Of a stretch of 64,000 nt of DNA, positions 14,601 to 28,490 are shown piece by piece (the stretch's first letter is position 1; each line of letters begins with the position of its first letter). The translations under genes were made by a program, and so were the position numbers. The DNA comes from Dipetalonema caudispina (lineage: Eukaryota > Nematoda > Chromadorea > Rhabditida > Onchocercidae): the NCBI GenBank assembly GCA_013365325.1, contig JABVXV010000263.1:24363-88362 (forward strand), written 5' to 3'. The notes under the pieces were generated by a model. That model saw only the letters and a program-made list of their open reading frames with translations. It was not told where the DNA came from and searched no databases.

Positions 14601-17600
14601 CTTTTTCTTGATAAGATTAATCGGTTCCTATTATGACCGCATTATGATGCACCAAATTCGTAGTTTGTTCTTTTATCTGAACTTAATTTTATTAAATTAC
14701 GATGAAAATGATTAGTGATGTCCATTTTTACTTGTTTTTAATGAGCCAATTTTAGTCAGTTCCCATATCATTAAATTCCATCAAATTGTTTATTAGTTAA
14801 CAACAATTGTATAACCGAAAAATATTTCTCCCCCAAAGTTCTCAGGATAGAGAAAAAGCTGTTCAGCTAACGTTTTGTTTTGATTTCCTGCTATGAATCC
14901 GTTTTTTAGCAAGATTTTAAAATATCCTTGCAACGCCTGTCCAGTTCTGATGTTAGATTAATTAGCTAGTGGATAAGAAGAAGGTGGTGGGACTAAGAAT
15001 GGATTCATAAATATATTTTATTACTTAATGGATATTCCATGTGATAATTCAGAACAGGGATCGATTAGGTGTTGTCTATTACAATACTGCTCTTTCAAGC
15101 ACAAAAGCTACTCATGGCGGAACGGTGGTATCACGTGAAGCGGATATCGTAACGGCTCATGGTAATCTTTTGCTTACTAATAATTCTATAAATTCCATAG
15201 ATTTTGCGAAATTTGTCATTAAGTTGACATACAGTATGTACTGGATGCAATGCAGTTTAATGCAAATAGATACAAAAATTTCAATATTTTTCTTCATTAC
15301 TTAAGCTTCTGGAATTGTTTTTTTCTGATGAATAAAATTAAAGAATCTTAATTTTAATGAATGCGATGGTTGATCTTCAAAGATTTTATAATTTTCAGAG
15401 TTAGGTCATAATTGGGGTGCAACACATGACGATTTGTCGGTGGAATGTTCACCACCGTACAGTTTAGGTGGTTCCTATATTATGAATACTTTCTCTGTCT
15501 CCGGATATGATGAAAATAATAACGTGAGTTGGCATGTATTTCAAAAAAAAAGCAACAAATAATTTATGCATAAATCAGGAATAAACGCCATAAAAAATCG
15601 GAGTAATCGGTAAACTGTGACATGCTGTTTAGTTCCATCAAAATTTCTAATTATGTTTCAGTTTATTGGAATTTTTCAGTTAGTAATTTCATCACGTTTC
15701 AATTCATGCATCCGCATTCTTCCTCATGTTTTAAATATGAATTTTATTCATATGGTGAATCTTCCAACTGATAAATGAGGACTTAGTGTTTAAGATAGTT
15801 TTTCCATTAATATACTTCAATAAATGACAAATATAATGCCTTGTTTAACAGCGTTTCTCGCCATGTTCGCGTCGTCTCATTGGAAAAGTTTTGTCACGAA
15901 AAGCAAATATTTGCTTTGAACCTGAAATGAATGCTTTCTGTGGTAATGGTAAAGTTGAAAATGACACAAATGGTTTCGCGGAAGAATGCGATGTTGGTGG
16001 TTTGCTTTCCGGAACTACTGATAAGTAAGTAATTTGAAGATCTGGTTTCATTCAATTTTGGTAATATAAAACAGCTAAGAAGATATCCTATCGTATCTAA
16101 AATGAATTTCATGCATTAGAAAAAAGTTTTAAGCATAAAGGAAATCAATTATATAAATGCCATGTCACAGGAAAGTTCGAACTGTCATGTTATTTTGGAC
16201 ACTTATAATTTTTGGATCAATGTCTAATGTTCAAGAATTAATTTTTAAAATGTGTTTAACTCTTGAACATTTGAGATCTCATTTTCTCCACTGTATTTTA
16301 CCTACTTATGAACTGCTTCTAAAAGTAAGTGACTTGATATTCAGATGTTGTACATCTGATTGTCGCCTCAAACCGAACGCAATCTGTTCACCGAAAAACA
16401 GTCCATGCTGTTCAAGCAACTGTCAGTTTCTTCCATCAACTCATCTTTGTCTTCATGAAAATCGATTTCAGTGCAAGCTTTCCTCATACTGCACGTTAGT
16501 TCCTAGCATTTTGTTCAGCTGAAAATTACTCTAATGAATGCAGTAAAATTTGTGAACTACGTGAAAGAAGTCAAAGATCACTTCTTAAAAAGAATGAAAT
16601 TTTGGTTTCTCGTAATCACGACATTTTATGCTTAAGCGATATAATTGGATTAATGATTAATGGTGAGCTTTTTTTTTTTTTCAGGGGGAATTCAGGTGAA
16701 TGTCCAGAGCCTGGTTTTGTGCAAGATGGTACACCTTGCATTGAAGATGGCGAATGTTTAAGAGGCCACTGTCTTACGTTCTGTGAAAGACCATCTGTCA
16801 ACAAAAAACCGTGCATGTGCAGTAGAGGTTAGCTTTCTGATTATGTTAATAATATTTGATGCTATATTATTAAGTTATTGATTTCTGTATACGGTGTGTA
16901 ATTTCCAAGTATTGTTCTCAGCGAAATCTTCCTAACTATTCCATCCTTTTTTATAAAATCTCTGTTGATGGTATCCATTGGTTTAGCGAAGTATCGTTCT
17001 TGAAAAATATTGGAAGATAAGAGGCTTTTGACTATTCCGCTAAGAATGAAAGTTTCGTGTAGCGTACTGTTAATTAATACCTATCTTAATAACTAATTAA
17101 CCATTGATAGTTCCATCTTCTCCAGTCAACTATTCATTTCATTTATCAGTCAAACTGTGAGTTTTTAATTATAATACAGTTATAGTTATAATTAAGGGTA
17201 TGGTAATAACCTTAAATTCATGAAGGTTATTATATTATTCATTTATATTATTCATACATGTTCTGAAAATATGATTTCATGAAGCATTACAGAAGCAGTT
17301 GCTTGCTTACGTTGTTGTCGTTCTGAAAACGGTACGTGTGAGCCATATAGTTATGATCCGAAGTATATTTTAAAAGATGGTACTCGTTGTATTCATGGAA
17401 CATGTTCGCGCGTCAGTTTTTGTCCTCTTTATTTTGTTTTCCAACTACTAGAAGCAAATAGCTTCCCGAAATTTTTATAGTAATAAGGAAAAATATGCTT
17501 AGAATTTTCGTGAAATTTGTGCAGTGTTCTACAAACGTATTGAAAGATTACCAGAACCAAATGATCGATTTGATTGAGAAATATTCGTCTTGTCGCCATC

Positions 17601-18492
17601 AGTTTTGGATTTTTTTGTTTATAAGTAGCTGCTCAAAAACCTTTGGTCCTGTTTTTATTTTATAAAGTAATGTATAACGTGATAAGAGAAGTGATTTACA
17701 ATTAATTCTTTCTGTACAGGCCGTTTGCATCAAAGAAGTTGCCGATTTCATTTCTCATTTTTGGTATATCATCGAAAATCTTGATGAAACGAATTTCTGT
17801 GAGTATTATCACTTATCTATTTTAATTCTATTAACACAAACACGTTTGATAAAGAATAATGATATACTTCTTTGGAATTAATTCAGATCACAATCAAATT
17901 CTTTATATTCGAAACTTCCCACTTTTTTGTACTCACTTCAGTTGATCTGTAACTGGTAGAATATTACAGAAAGGAGTTACGATTAAACAAACTGATATCC
18001 ATGCGAGTAAACTGAGTAATAGTGAATTTTTTTTTTTTCAGGGAAATTCGTTGGCGATAATTTGGTTGGTATTATTGCAGCTATTGTTCTGATTATATGG
18101 ATTCCCGCAAGCATACTTATTCATAAAATAGTATGCATTTTTTAAACTGTTTGAAAAACTGCGTCATACTGCTCCAATAATAAGTTATCATGGCTGTGAT
18201 ATGGTACTTTATCATATCGTTCTGTATAGATGATGGTCGCATGAATGGTTCTAGTAACTGTGGAAACTGGGAATAAATTATCCTGGAAGACATTTCATAA
18301 TACTGGGAGCAAGTTAATCAGATCTAAATGTTTCTGATTTTTTCATTGTTTTCCATTTTTCAGGATAAAGCACGGGAAGTTGCAGCGATAGGAGAAAACG
18401 AAAGTCGTATCCAAGTTGTCGGAGAAAAATCAATCTACAAATACATTGTTAATTCTTATTTTTCGGAAAACGATATCGATAGAAATTCGTAA
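11628..18492 (+). CDS. adm-4: ADAM17/TACE-type membrane metalloprotease
   Basis: Seventeen exons (11628-11712, 11909-12038, 12282-12442, 12731-12840, 13201-13376, 13536-13617, 13861-14052, 14421-14561, 15053-15161, 15399-15523, 15852-16024, 16345-16494, 16685-16827, 17293-17411, 17720-17798, 18042-18130, 18364-18492) encode 730 residues. Order: signal peptide (1 to about 26), prodomain, furin-type site RVKR (208-211), reprolysin catalytic domain, zinc site [12 protein letters not shown] (395-406), Met-turn [12 protein letters not shown], Cys-rich disintegrin-like domain ([16 protein letters not shown]), membrane-proximal Cys region, one membrane helix (about 666-685) and a 45-residue cytosolic tail. 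These match ADAM17, the sheddase that releases ectodomains of signalling proteins at the cell surface; C. elegans adm-4 is the counterpart. The zinc ligands and catalytic Glu are present, so it should be active. A prodomain Cys about 20 residues before RVKR may act as the cysteine switch. The tail is much shorter than in vertebrates. Confidence 0.96.
12049..12071 (+). repeat. T-homopolymer in ADAM intron 2
   Basis: An uninterrupted run of about 23 T begins roughly 10 bases after the exon 2 donor at 12038. It is intronic. Runs like this are prone to sequencing length error. Confidence 0.8.
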
Positions 18493-20009
18493 TACTAATT
18501 TCAAATCTTCATGTTCATCGGAAGAAATGTTTCTCATAGATCAGGAATATGCAATTATTTGGGAAAAAAAATCATGAAGCAAAAGTAGGCAGAAGAATGA
18601 ACTTTTATACAAAGCTTTATGATCATATGTTTTGCAGCTGCAAATCGATATCCGACATTCGTTCTGTATATAATTTTACGATTTATTTTCTTAATTATCA
18701 TCTTACCATCCTAGTATGTATAATTTTATATACCGAAATTATATGTTTTGATTCTCATTTTTCGTTTCTTTTCATTTCTCTAACAAAAACTGGGGAATAT
18801 GGCTCGCTTTCACTTCTATAGGGAGAAAATGCATTAGTTTGCTTGAATTTGAAATTGAAAATTGTTAGTAACAATACTCGGATCAGAATATGCAGATTGT
18901 CAAGTATTTTCAATGATTGCTGATGATTAATTTCGTGTGGATTTCTTCGTGAGCTCCCTGCTAATTTCATAAACATTTCTGGCGATTGCTAAATATCTTT
19001 TTTCGAAGAATGTATTGTGAGCAGAGCTTCAAGCTGCTATTATTTTGCACTACCAAAAAATCATTTCTAAAAATACTGTTTCGAAAGTAATTCTAAATAA
19101 TTGCTGCTGTTGTTTCCTATAATGATCGAACTACTGATGGTGTTAAAAGCTTTTTGTGAGCTTATGCATAGTGTTATGTTCTTGGTTTTCCATGAAGTCA
19201 TTTGTTTTTATGAGTCTATTATGCAACTATTTTTAGTTTGAAAATATTGGAAGGATATAAAGAAAGAGAAGGTTCTATAATTGCATATTATTTTGAATAG
19301 CTTTTCAGCATTTCCTTTAGTTGCAAGACCATAGTTTTTTTTTAGTTTTTGTAGCAATAGTATACTTCCATTAGCTTAATATTATTGTTTTTACTATAGC
19401 AAAAACTGAAAACCTCATTGTTTCCGGTGTATTTTATGCTGTTTTTACTGCTAATATATAATTATGTAATATTAAACTTTTCCGTACACTCCACTGCTTA
19501 GTCTAAAAAATGCTGTTTATTTAGAAATCCATCAGGAAATTAACAATGATTCATATCAATTTCAAGGATTGTCCTTCATTATTGCATATTTCTTTAGTCG
19601 ATGCCTTTCGTTAAATAAATGATGTCATCATCAGAATAATGCTGTCATTAAAAATAAAAGGAAAAAAAAATAATTTTATACAATCGAATTCGACGATCAT
19701 ATCATTTATTTCCTGATGCCTCGCTCCCAATCTCAATAGAAATTAAAACTATCTCATAACTAAAATGGGGAATTTGGAAATAGCTTGTCAAATAAGGAAA
19801 ACTCTTCGAAGACTTAACCATCTTCAGATCGCTTGAATGGTAGGAAGTTCCCTCGTTTTTTTTTTTTTTAGCAAACGGAAAAACTTTCGGGATTCAGAAA
19901 CGATGTAAGCAGGATAGATAAAAGAAATATGGAGATTGGATAAATAAAGCAAAAATAATTTAAGCTGAGTACAGTTTCACTGCAGCGGTTTTTTGGTATT
20001 TCGAATAAA
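18493..20009. other. Convergent intergenic region, ADAM17 / glutaminase
   Basis: About 1.5 kb between two stop codons. It should contain both 3' UTRs. Plus-strand AATAAA motifs near 19613 and 19941 and a minus-strand one near 19704 are possible polyadenylation signals but distant from the stops. No other gene is seen. Confidence 0.45.
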
Positions 20010-23000
20010 TCACGATTTATTTGTTGTAAAATTATTCCTCTCTTGTGTTTTTGCTTTGTACTTTTCTAAAGCTCTTTCCAGAATTTCCACACACGTGGTT
20101 TGATCAAATGCTTTGGCATCATCGAGAGGTGTTCGTCCATATCTATCCAATGGATCTAAACTGTTTAAACACTTTCAGAGAAGCAAACATGAAACATGAT
20201 CTAATGCTAACTATCGCTAATATAATTTCTAATCGCTCGTGATAACTTTTACCACATTATGAATTACTATATATCTAATAGATACACTGATGGGGGTGAT
20301 AACCGTTATATGATGCATGCGTAAAATGTTAGTATTGCCCAATGATCTTACCTGGACTTTCCTGCCATCGTTGCAACAAAAATTTCAGGACATTTTCATT
20401 TCCATGTGCAGCGGCAACATGTAATACAGTCCGATCATCGTAATCTCTTTCAGCGATACTAACACCTAACAAAAGGTATCTGAAAAAACAGTTTTCATGG
20501 TATAGTAATGATTTTCAATTCTGTGGTGTTTTCATCTCTTTGTACAATCTCAAATATTAGCATGACTGCTCGATTATTCCTGCCTTTTTTATTTGTTTTC
20601 TAATTTACTGTTTTCTAATGTTTTCTAATTTTCATCGTTGCTGAACTTCGTATTTTCGAATTTATTGAAAATTTTTTTCTCAGATTGTGTCCTGAAAATC
20701 TCGAATACTAATTTTTCAAAGTTTCCTCCAATTCAAATTAAATGTCAATCAAGAACGCATATTAAACTTCCACAAAAGTTTGGAGAAACCATTTTGTTTA
20801 ATTCACTTCCCAGTTAAACTTTCAACAGTCAAATTGCCAGGTCTTTACTATCTATCCAAAATCCGACAAAATCTCGTCTATTTTCATATCTAATCGATAC
20901 ATGAAACGCTCACCTTTGAATGGATGAAATATCACCAGTAGTTGCAGCATACATCATATTCGATACGGATTCATGTTTCACTTCTCGAATTTTTTTTCGT
21001 GGATCAATTTTATGAGTTTCAGAGTAAACCTTAGATCAAATGATTATACAAAATTCATTTTGGTCTTTGAACCTAAATGTTCGATTCCAATGGTGAAAAA
21101 TAAATGACAAAAATATCTTTTCTTAAAGCTATTAAATTATGAGCTTACGAGACTGTCGTAATTATGAAAATTGAATTTTTCCACAAATTGCTCCGCAAAT
21201 TTCACTCCTCGAACTGTATTACCAAGTTGATCAAGTGGTGGCGAAAATAAACAAATACCCATGACATTGGGTACAACAATGATCATATCACCCGATACAC
21301 CACTTTTTGCTGGTAAACCAACCTGAAAAAGATTTCCATGCTGCGAATAAAATTGCGTCATTTGGTAACTTATTACTAAACCTTTATTCCATCTTTAATT
21401 TCCATTATCTTCATTAGTTTACCTTGAAAGCGAATTGCCCAGAATAATCGTACATTCCGCATGAATACATCAATGATAACGTATCACGGACCGCTCGATT
21501 ACACACAACTCGTTCCTCACTTAATGGTGATACACCACCATTAGCTAATGTAGCTGCCATTACCGCTAACGTATCGACATTGGTTTCGATTGCACAAAGT
21601 TGAAAATATAAATCCAAAGTATCCTGAAATTATAGAATAATTAATTATAAGCTAAATCTGGACAACTTATTAGATGAATAAGTTATATTTCGGAGAATGA
21701 ACTGAGAACTCAAATGATCAAATGCCGGTATGAATTGAGAAAAGTGATTGCATTTGAAGTTAATTTATAGATAAGTTAATCGTCAACTCTTCAAAGCTGA
21801 TTGCAACGTTTTGTCAGGTTTTAGGAGTAGTGGATATGAGTGATACCGGAATATAAAATACCCCGCTGTTTTTCTGGAAACTTCAAATTAAATCGGGATG
21901 GCATTATATTATAGGGAGAAATTTCGACCAAGTCGAGAAGAAAATTGGTACCGTACTATATTCTGTGTGTATTTATGCTACGACAACTGAAGAACATGAA
22001 GCATTCCTCCTATTTTCCGGTAAGTAAAATCCAAATCTAAATTAGGATCTGTAACTATGAAATTCCAGTAAATCCAAGATCTTACATCTCATATATCAAA
22101 TGTTAATATAAATGCATCGTCGAATCGAACAAATGATCAAAAAATTTCAAATTTTTTAAATTTCATAATCCTAAAATAAAATCGGTATTCTGGAAAAGTT
22201 GTTTACTTGTAAGCTTGTCTTTGGTGGAAAACACTTATGTTCACGCATATAATATGATAATGCATAATTTCGATCTGCAGTTTCACGTTCAGATAGGAAA
22301 ACGGCATTATTGAAACCAACGAAACCTCCGGCAGCAAATCGTTTGAAATACTGTAACGCAAAATCAAAACGATCAGCAAGCGAGGTGGAACGTTTCAGCA
22401 ACGATGCTACTAATATAGCTCCAGCATTGATCATTGGATTATGTGGTTTATCTGAAAATTTTTTCCGTTAATTTCTTATCTTAAAGTTTTTTTTTTCGTT
22501 TAATATTTCATTCAAAAGAATTTTTCACATTTATTTGCTACATTTGATGTTTGCATATTTATATTTTCCAGTTCGTTTAAATTTCAATCATAACTAAATT
22601 TTTCATCCGATTGCATATTTCATACTTTACGCATATCAGTAGAATATTTTTCACTTTATGTTCCCCATATCATCAGAATTTAATTCAAGCAAAAAAAAAA
22701 AAGAAATTCCTGAAATATTTTGTTTATGCATAATGGAATAAATTTGATTTTTAGGTGAGAAAAGCTTTTCACTCTGATAATTGAATTTTCTGTCTTGTCA
22801 ACATCTTGATAGGAGTGTATAGTTCAGCTTTATCCATTAATCATTATATTTCCTTGTAAACACAATCAGAAAATCTATTATATGCTAAACAATAGAATCA
22901 GAAATCATTGACTGTTTGCCAATTGCTACAGCATGAATTATTCAAAAAAAAAATGTTTCTACCTAACATCTTTCAAATTTATACTTTCCAATTCATATAA

Positions 23001-26000
23001 ATTAAAATTATAGACATCAACTTTTCACCGAATGATTATAGGAATGACTTTAAATTAAACAATTAAATATTAACCTATAGAATTTACTCAGTTTAAATAT
23101 CAATAATATCACTAAATTATTCAGGATTATGAATCATTAGTACAATTTAAAATTCAACGATATTAACAATTTATCAGTGAAAAATTACTAGTGTATAACT
23201 TAAAGGATATTTGAATATTATAATTGCGAAATTTCGTATAATTTGACTCCGACGAAAAAAAAAGAAAAACAACAAAAATTAATTTTGACCAATCAATTTC
23301 GTCTTCATTGATTGAAAAAAAAAAATGTCATATGCATGTATTATTTCATCCACTTAGAAATGTATAAATGCTTGAATTCCTTCTCAACATGACAAATCAA
23401 TTTTGACTAATTATTGAATGAGACTTAAAAAATCTCAATAGTTGTTGCACATAATAAATGCATTCATGCATTAATAGAATATAGTTCAAAAACCACTTTT
23501 CTCCTTTTCAACTTCTTTACTTTACATCTTTCCATATAGCTCTTCCACATGAATTATTTTAAAAGATTTAACAGTTAACAACATTTCATCTTTTGCATGA
23601 TTTTCTAATATAGTTAGATAATATTAGACTATAATTGAAGATATTGTCACATTTCAAAATGTTAATGACAAATAAAGTAAAGAGAATAAAGATTACTAAA
23701 CATATTGTGAAATATTACGCTAAACAAATTATTCGATGTTTACATTAAATTTTGACCGTTGTATATTTGTTTACATTCAGACATATAGTTTTGGCTAATA
23801 TGACGGTGTGAGAAAAAAGAAAAAAAAAATCACTTACGATTATGATCCAAGCAAATTTCATTGAATAATCGACCTGATGGTTCTTGGCCAATATATCTAT
23901 GTACCTTTAAGAAAAAAAATTTCAAATTTGAAATAAAGCAATGGAAATTTCCTTTTTTTTTTTTTTTTTTTTTGTTTTCGCAATTTCAAGATGGGAAAGA
24001 GATGAGATGAATGGATGCATATAGTTTGATATTGCTAATTTGAAAGATTTGATAGAATTTAAAAAAAAAAAGAAATGAGAAATGTAAATGTACCTCTTCT
24101 GCGCCAAGTTCATCCATAGCAATAGCATAGGTGAAAGGTTTTGATACACTCTGTAAACAGAATGGTACCTGTGTTGCACCCCATGATCGACGTTGTCCAT
24201 CAACGGTACAAACCGACATGGCCCAGGTTTTTGGATCTGATCGAGCTAGTTGTGGAATGTACGTTGCTACCTAAGAATATTAATCAGGTAAAATTGTTCA
24301 TTAAACTGGATATCATTTGACCAGCTACTTCGTAACCGGTGCTAGCTAATCTTAGAGGATAAATGTTATCAAGAGATTAAAAACAAAAAGCCTTTTCGAA
24401 TAAAGCTTCAAAACAGTGTCTTGAATACCATTCTGAAAGAAATGAAAACGAAACTAGTCTTACTGATTAAAAATGATCAGATGGATAAATCGTTTGGGAA
24501 ATTCACCAATTAAATGATCAAAAAATGATAAAATTTTGAAAAATTAAAAAAATCTAAATCATAAATGGCGGCAGTTTATTTTAACGATTAATATTTCAGC
24601 AGCAAATAAAAATATTTTTGCAGAAAAAAGTTCCAATAACTTTAAAATCAATACGTTGAATGGTGAATTTTTGTTTATGATTTCTTTTCATTTTTGTTTA
24701 TGATTTCTTTTCTCTCATGGAAAACCAAATAATTCGAACTTTTGATTATCATGCAAAAATGTCAAAAATGTGGCTTGAATTATAGATTTTTTTTTGGGAA
24801 AATTAGATTTATGAAACATTACTTCATTAGTAAAGCAAGTAATTCAATGATTGATCATCAGTGGGTGATTCACCTTTTAAAAGCGCTGTTGTTTTAAGCA
24901 TCAAAAGAGGTACAGAGAAAGAAGTAAAAAAAAAGAAAAATTTCCTTGCAATCTGAAAGGTATATGATCAAAAGTAAATGAATTTTTTCGACAGGTATGA
25001 ATCAGCATAATGTAAAAATAGGTGTGTCATTCTTAACTTTTGCCCATATTACAAAATGAAGAAAAAAAATGTGAGGAGTAAAATTTACATGTCCATCAGT
25101 GAAATCACGGCATGATTCGAAAATTTCACCAATAACTGTGATAAAAGCTGGCCAATCAGGGATTACGAGCTGTTTTTTCAGTGCTTTGGCAATAATCCCG
25201 ATCGCATCACCAACGTATCTGAAAGCAAACACTTGCAAATAGCTCTGTTGCTGACGTAATCTTAAAAGTCGTAAATTTTAATCCAGGAGAACCTTTTGAA
25301 AGCTTCTCGATCCAAGTTTTCGTTAATCACTTCATTAGATGTCAAATCCAAAGCAGATTGCTTTCGTTCGTCGTGTTGTATTGCATGTAAAAAATTGGCT
25401 AAACGTGGATCATCACGTCTAATTCCAGTTTCAAAAAGTAACTAAAAATGATTTGGTGAAAAATTATTTAGTAAATTGCTGTCTATAAACTGATTAATTT
25501 AAATTATCACTTTATGGGTATAACAATGTTCTGAAATTTTAACTTTTCAAACTACTTCAGTCAATCAGTCGAGTAGTGAGAACAATTGCAAGGCTATCAT
25601 AGTAGCGTCTGATTTAAAAATTTCTGGAACCTAATTTACAAGGAATTCGGGTCTTGATCCAAAATTATACGATTAAACTATTTTTTCCAAAACAAAAATC
25701 AATTGACAGCAAAAAGTTTGCAAGTAAAATCACATTAGAAGGATTCATAATACATTTCCACTTCCTGTCAACTTAATCGACTTAAATTTATCTTTCCATA
25801 AAATAATCCATTCGTCTTTGAATAAACAATTTTTATGGTTTGGAAAAACAATCAGAAAATTTTAAGATTTCACTTTCTCAACTTTTTTAATTCTCGAATG
25901 TTGTAGTTTTTCATACTATTTTATGGTAACATATGTGAGTGATATTTGGGTCAAAATTATTAGACAAATATTATTAATTAATGATAGAGTAACACGATTG

Positions 26001-26296
26001 AATGAATAAATGAACGAATGAATGTTGTAAATCCTTCAATTGACGAAGGGGAAAGAAAAAAAATGAAAAACCTTCAATAAACTAGATGATGATAACTTAT
26101 CGGATTCCGAATCCTTATAGAGATCAAAAACGGCATCATCGATATGTGGAGCACCTCGTGAACTCACAGAATCCGTTGAAAATTGTCGTTCACGAATACA
26201 ACCCATTGAACCTTTTGATTGCGACAATTTATCGTTTCGTCTAAAAATCTGCTTTTTTAGCAGTGAACAACCGAACCTCACAAACATCCTATCCAT
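20010..26296 (-). CDS. GLS: Glutaminase, kidney type, with ankyrin repeats
   Basis: Eleven exons on the minus strand (26296-26072, 25441-25293, 25218-25089, 24270-24094, 23904-23838, 22451-22207, 21623-21423, 21322-21149, 21029-20914, 20479-20352, 20155-20010) encode 585 residues. A basic, Ser/Phe-containing N-terminus ([20 protein letters not shown]) looks like a mitochondrial presequence. The serine-dependent glutaminase fold follows: [17 protein letters not shown] with the catalytic SxxK pair at about S209/K212, [34 protein letters not shown] and [18 protein letters not shown] (from about 399). Two C-terminal ankyrin-type repeats contain [17 protein letters not shown] and [14 protein letters not shown]. 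The enzyme hydrolyses glutamine to glutamate and ammonia, normally in mitochondria. The final acceptor is TTTAG at 20156-20160; an AAACAG three bases earlier in the RNA would shift the frame. C. elegans has several glna paralogues; I cannot say which this matches. Confidence 0.95.
24667..24712. repeat. Perfect 23-bp tandem duplication in a glutaminase intron
   Basis: Two identical adjacent 23-base copies (24667-24689, 24690-24712), T-rich, within the intron between glutaminase exons 3 and 4. Perfect identity suggests a recent event. Confidence 0.9.
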
Positions 26297-27569
26297 AAAT
26301 GTACCGGAAAATATAAATTACTCTCAAATATATCAAAGAATGCTTTCACAGCAAAATTTTGGTTTTTCCATAACAAATTTTTTTTTTCATTTCTTCTTTC
26401 CCACCTTTCACAAAAAATAAATTTACATATAATTGAGAAGCAAAAAACAGCTATTTTTTTTAAAAAAAGTTGCTTTTTTACAACACATCAGAGATAATCA
26501 TTTAGTCTAAAAATGCAAAATTACAACCATAAAAGCACAAAATATGTTTTAGCAAACTTAATAAATACCATAAAAAATATTCATAAGGAGGAATTTTGAT
26601 GAAAAAAAGAATTTCTGTACGATTAAAGTAACACAAATAGCTGTTGTAGATCTATTTCATCATGAATTGGAAAACACAGTATTGCTGCCAAGATGACTAC
26701 ATTCCTATGAAAAAGCTTTAAGTATGACGTATAGAAGATTTTACTTCACAATTCAAGAAAAAAGAAAAAAAGAAGACTGTATCGATTTATTTTGCTTTTT
26801 AAATTATGTAAAATGTTTAAAATAACAATGAGAAAAGAAAAAAAAAGGAGAAATTTAAGAAATTTATTAATTCATTCCTCACCTCTACAATAAATGGATT
26901 AATCACAAAAAAAAGAAAAAAAAGAAAAAGAAAAAATTCCTAGTAGGTTTCATTTTTTTTACAACAAATAGCTATACTATAGGAAGAGCTAATAATGTTA
27001 CGATATCAAAGAATTGCTTGAAAGGTTAGAGGTAATAATCTGGTGATATTCAAAAACTTTAGTGAAATTAAAGAATGAAGAATGTGTATTTGATAAGAAG
27101 GGATAATAATAATTTCGTACGGCGTTTAATGTCAATTTTTGCTCCATTCTTTCCTCACATTTTCCTCATTTTTTTTTCCTCGTTTATCAAAAATTATGAT
27201 AAAAAAAAGTTATTAATTTTCAAACAACTTGTCACGATTAAAGTATCTAATTTAAATTTTTGAAATAAATATTAAATTAGCAAACAATTTGTCAACATAT
27301 TATACTAATAAATATTAATGTAGGAAATTAATTTATATCTGAAACAACAAAGAATCATTTACAAGAATAAATAGTATTAATGATAGGATCAGTGATAAAC
27401 AACAACTGTTATTTTATAGGTATAAGTATAATAATAGATGATCACTCCTCATGTAATATCATTGATATAAATCAATAAAGGTTGAATGACGATAAACAAA
27501 GCTATAAAATTTACATTCGTTCTTTCTTTTTCTCTTTTTTTCCCTTTTTAACAAAAGATAATCGTTAAA

Positions 27570-28490
27570 GAAACGGAAGGAAGGAAAATTCTCGAAAAAA
27601 ATTTTTTTGGAATATATAAAAGGAAAAAAAAAGAAGGTAATTTTGAAAAAAGAAGGGAATGGAGAAGGAGAGAGAGAGAGGGAGAGAGAGAAAAAGAAAA
27701 GATATAAAAAGCAAATAAAGAGAAAAGAAGCCGTTTAAAGCTGAAAAAAAAAAAAAAATTAGGAAAAAAGCGTACCTCCAAGTTAAAGGCATTCTCAACG
27801 TTGATATAGTAGTTTATTGCTTCGTATTTCGAAGATATCTCTTTGTTTTGTCACCTAAATTGGATATGAAGCGATCATATTATTTCTAGACCGAAGAGGT
27901 AAAATTTCTTATTTTTCGATACTTTTCGAAAGAAATGAAAAATAAAAAATTAAAACTAAAAAGAAAAAAAAATGAACAGAAACAAAAAAAAAAAAGGCGA
28001 AAAAAGAAAATGCATCAAAATTTAAATTTAAAAGTGAAAAAAAGAAAATCAACGAAAAAGTGAATTTTCCTAACAGAGATGAAAGAGATTGTGATAGTGA
28101 TTTTAATAATAATGATGATGAAGGTAATGGAAGGAAAAGATAAAAGAGAAATTTAGATCTGTAAAACCTCTCTCTCTCTCTTCTTCCATTCATTTATATG
28201 ACTATAGACGGGATGCTGTTGTCGTATACGAATGTCAAAAGGTTATAGTTGGAAATTTTTTTACTTTCTCAATTCATATCATTAATAATTCAAATAAATT
28301 GAAACGAGAAAGGAAAAAAAAAAAAGAAATCAAATGACGAATGGATGAAGGAATGAGGAAGAAAGGAAGGAAAAAAAAAAGGATTGAAAAAGGAAAAGGC
28401 GAAGAATTTTGAATGCTTAAAACTAAATAAAAATTTTTCTACAAAAAAAAAAAAAAAAAAAAAAGAAAAAAAAAAGGATTAAAATTTTGA
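27570..28490 (+). repeat. Purine-biased block, A/G-rich on plus strand
   Basis: Over roughly 0.9 kb the plus strand is dominated by A and G, including GGAAGGAAGG, a GAGAGAGA run at 27669-27690, many AAAGAAAA stretches and an A run of about 22 at 28443-28464. The bias is interrupted at 27790-27900 and 28190-28290. This is low-complexity sequence rather than a gene. Confidence 0.75.

Noticed and set aside
20155..20180. Apparent frameshift before the last glutaminase exon
   Set aside because: Using the AAACAG acceptor gives an immediate stop. The adjacent TTTAG acceptor restores the frame into [15 protein letters not shown], and the total length is then divisible by three.
27776..27792. Possible alternative first exon of glutaminase (MPLTW before a GTACGC donor)
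   Set aside because: The short frame ends in phase 2, but glutaminase exon 2 needs phase 0, so it cannot supply an alternative N-terminus by direct splicing. A non-coding 5' exon remains possible but unsupported.
27548..28193. Minus-strand Phe/Leu/Ser-rich open frames
   Set aside because: They translate the purine-rich low-complexity block and have no splice support or protein-like composition.
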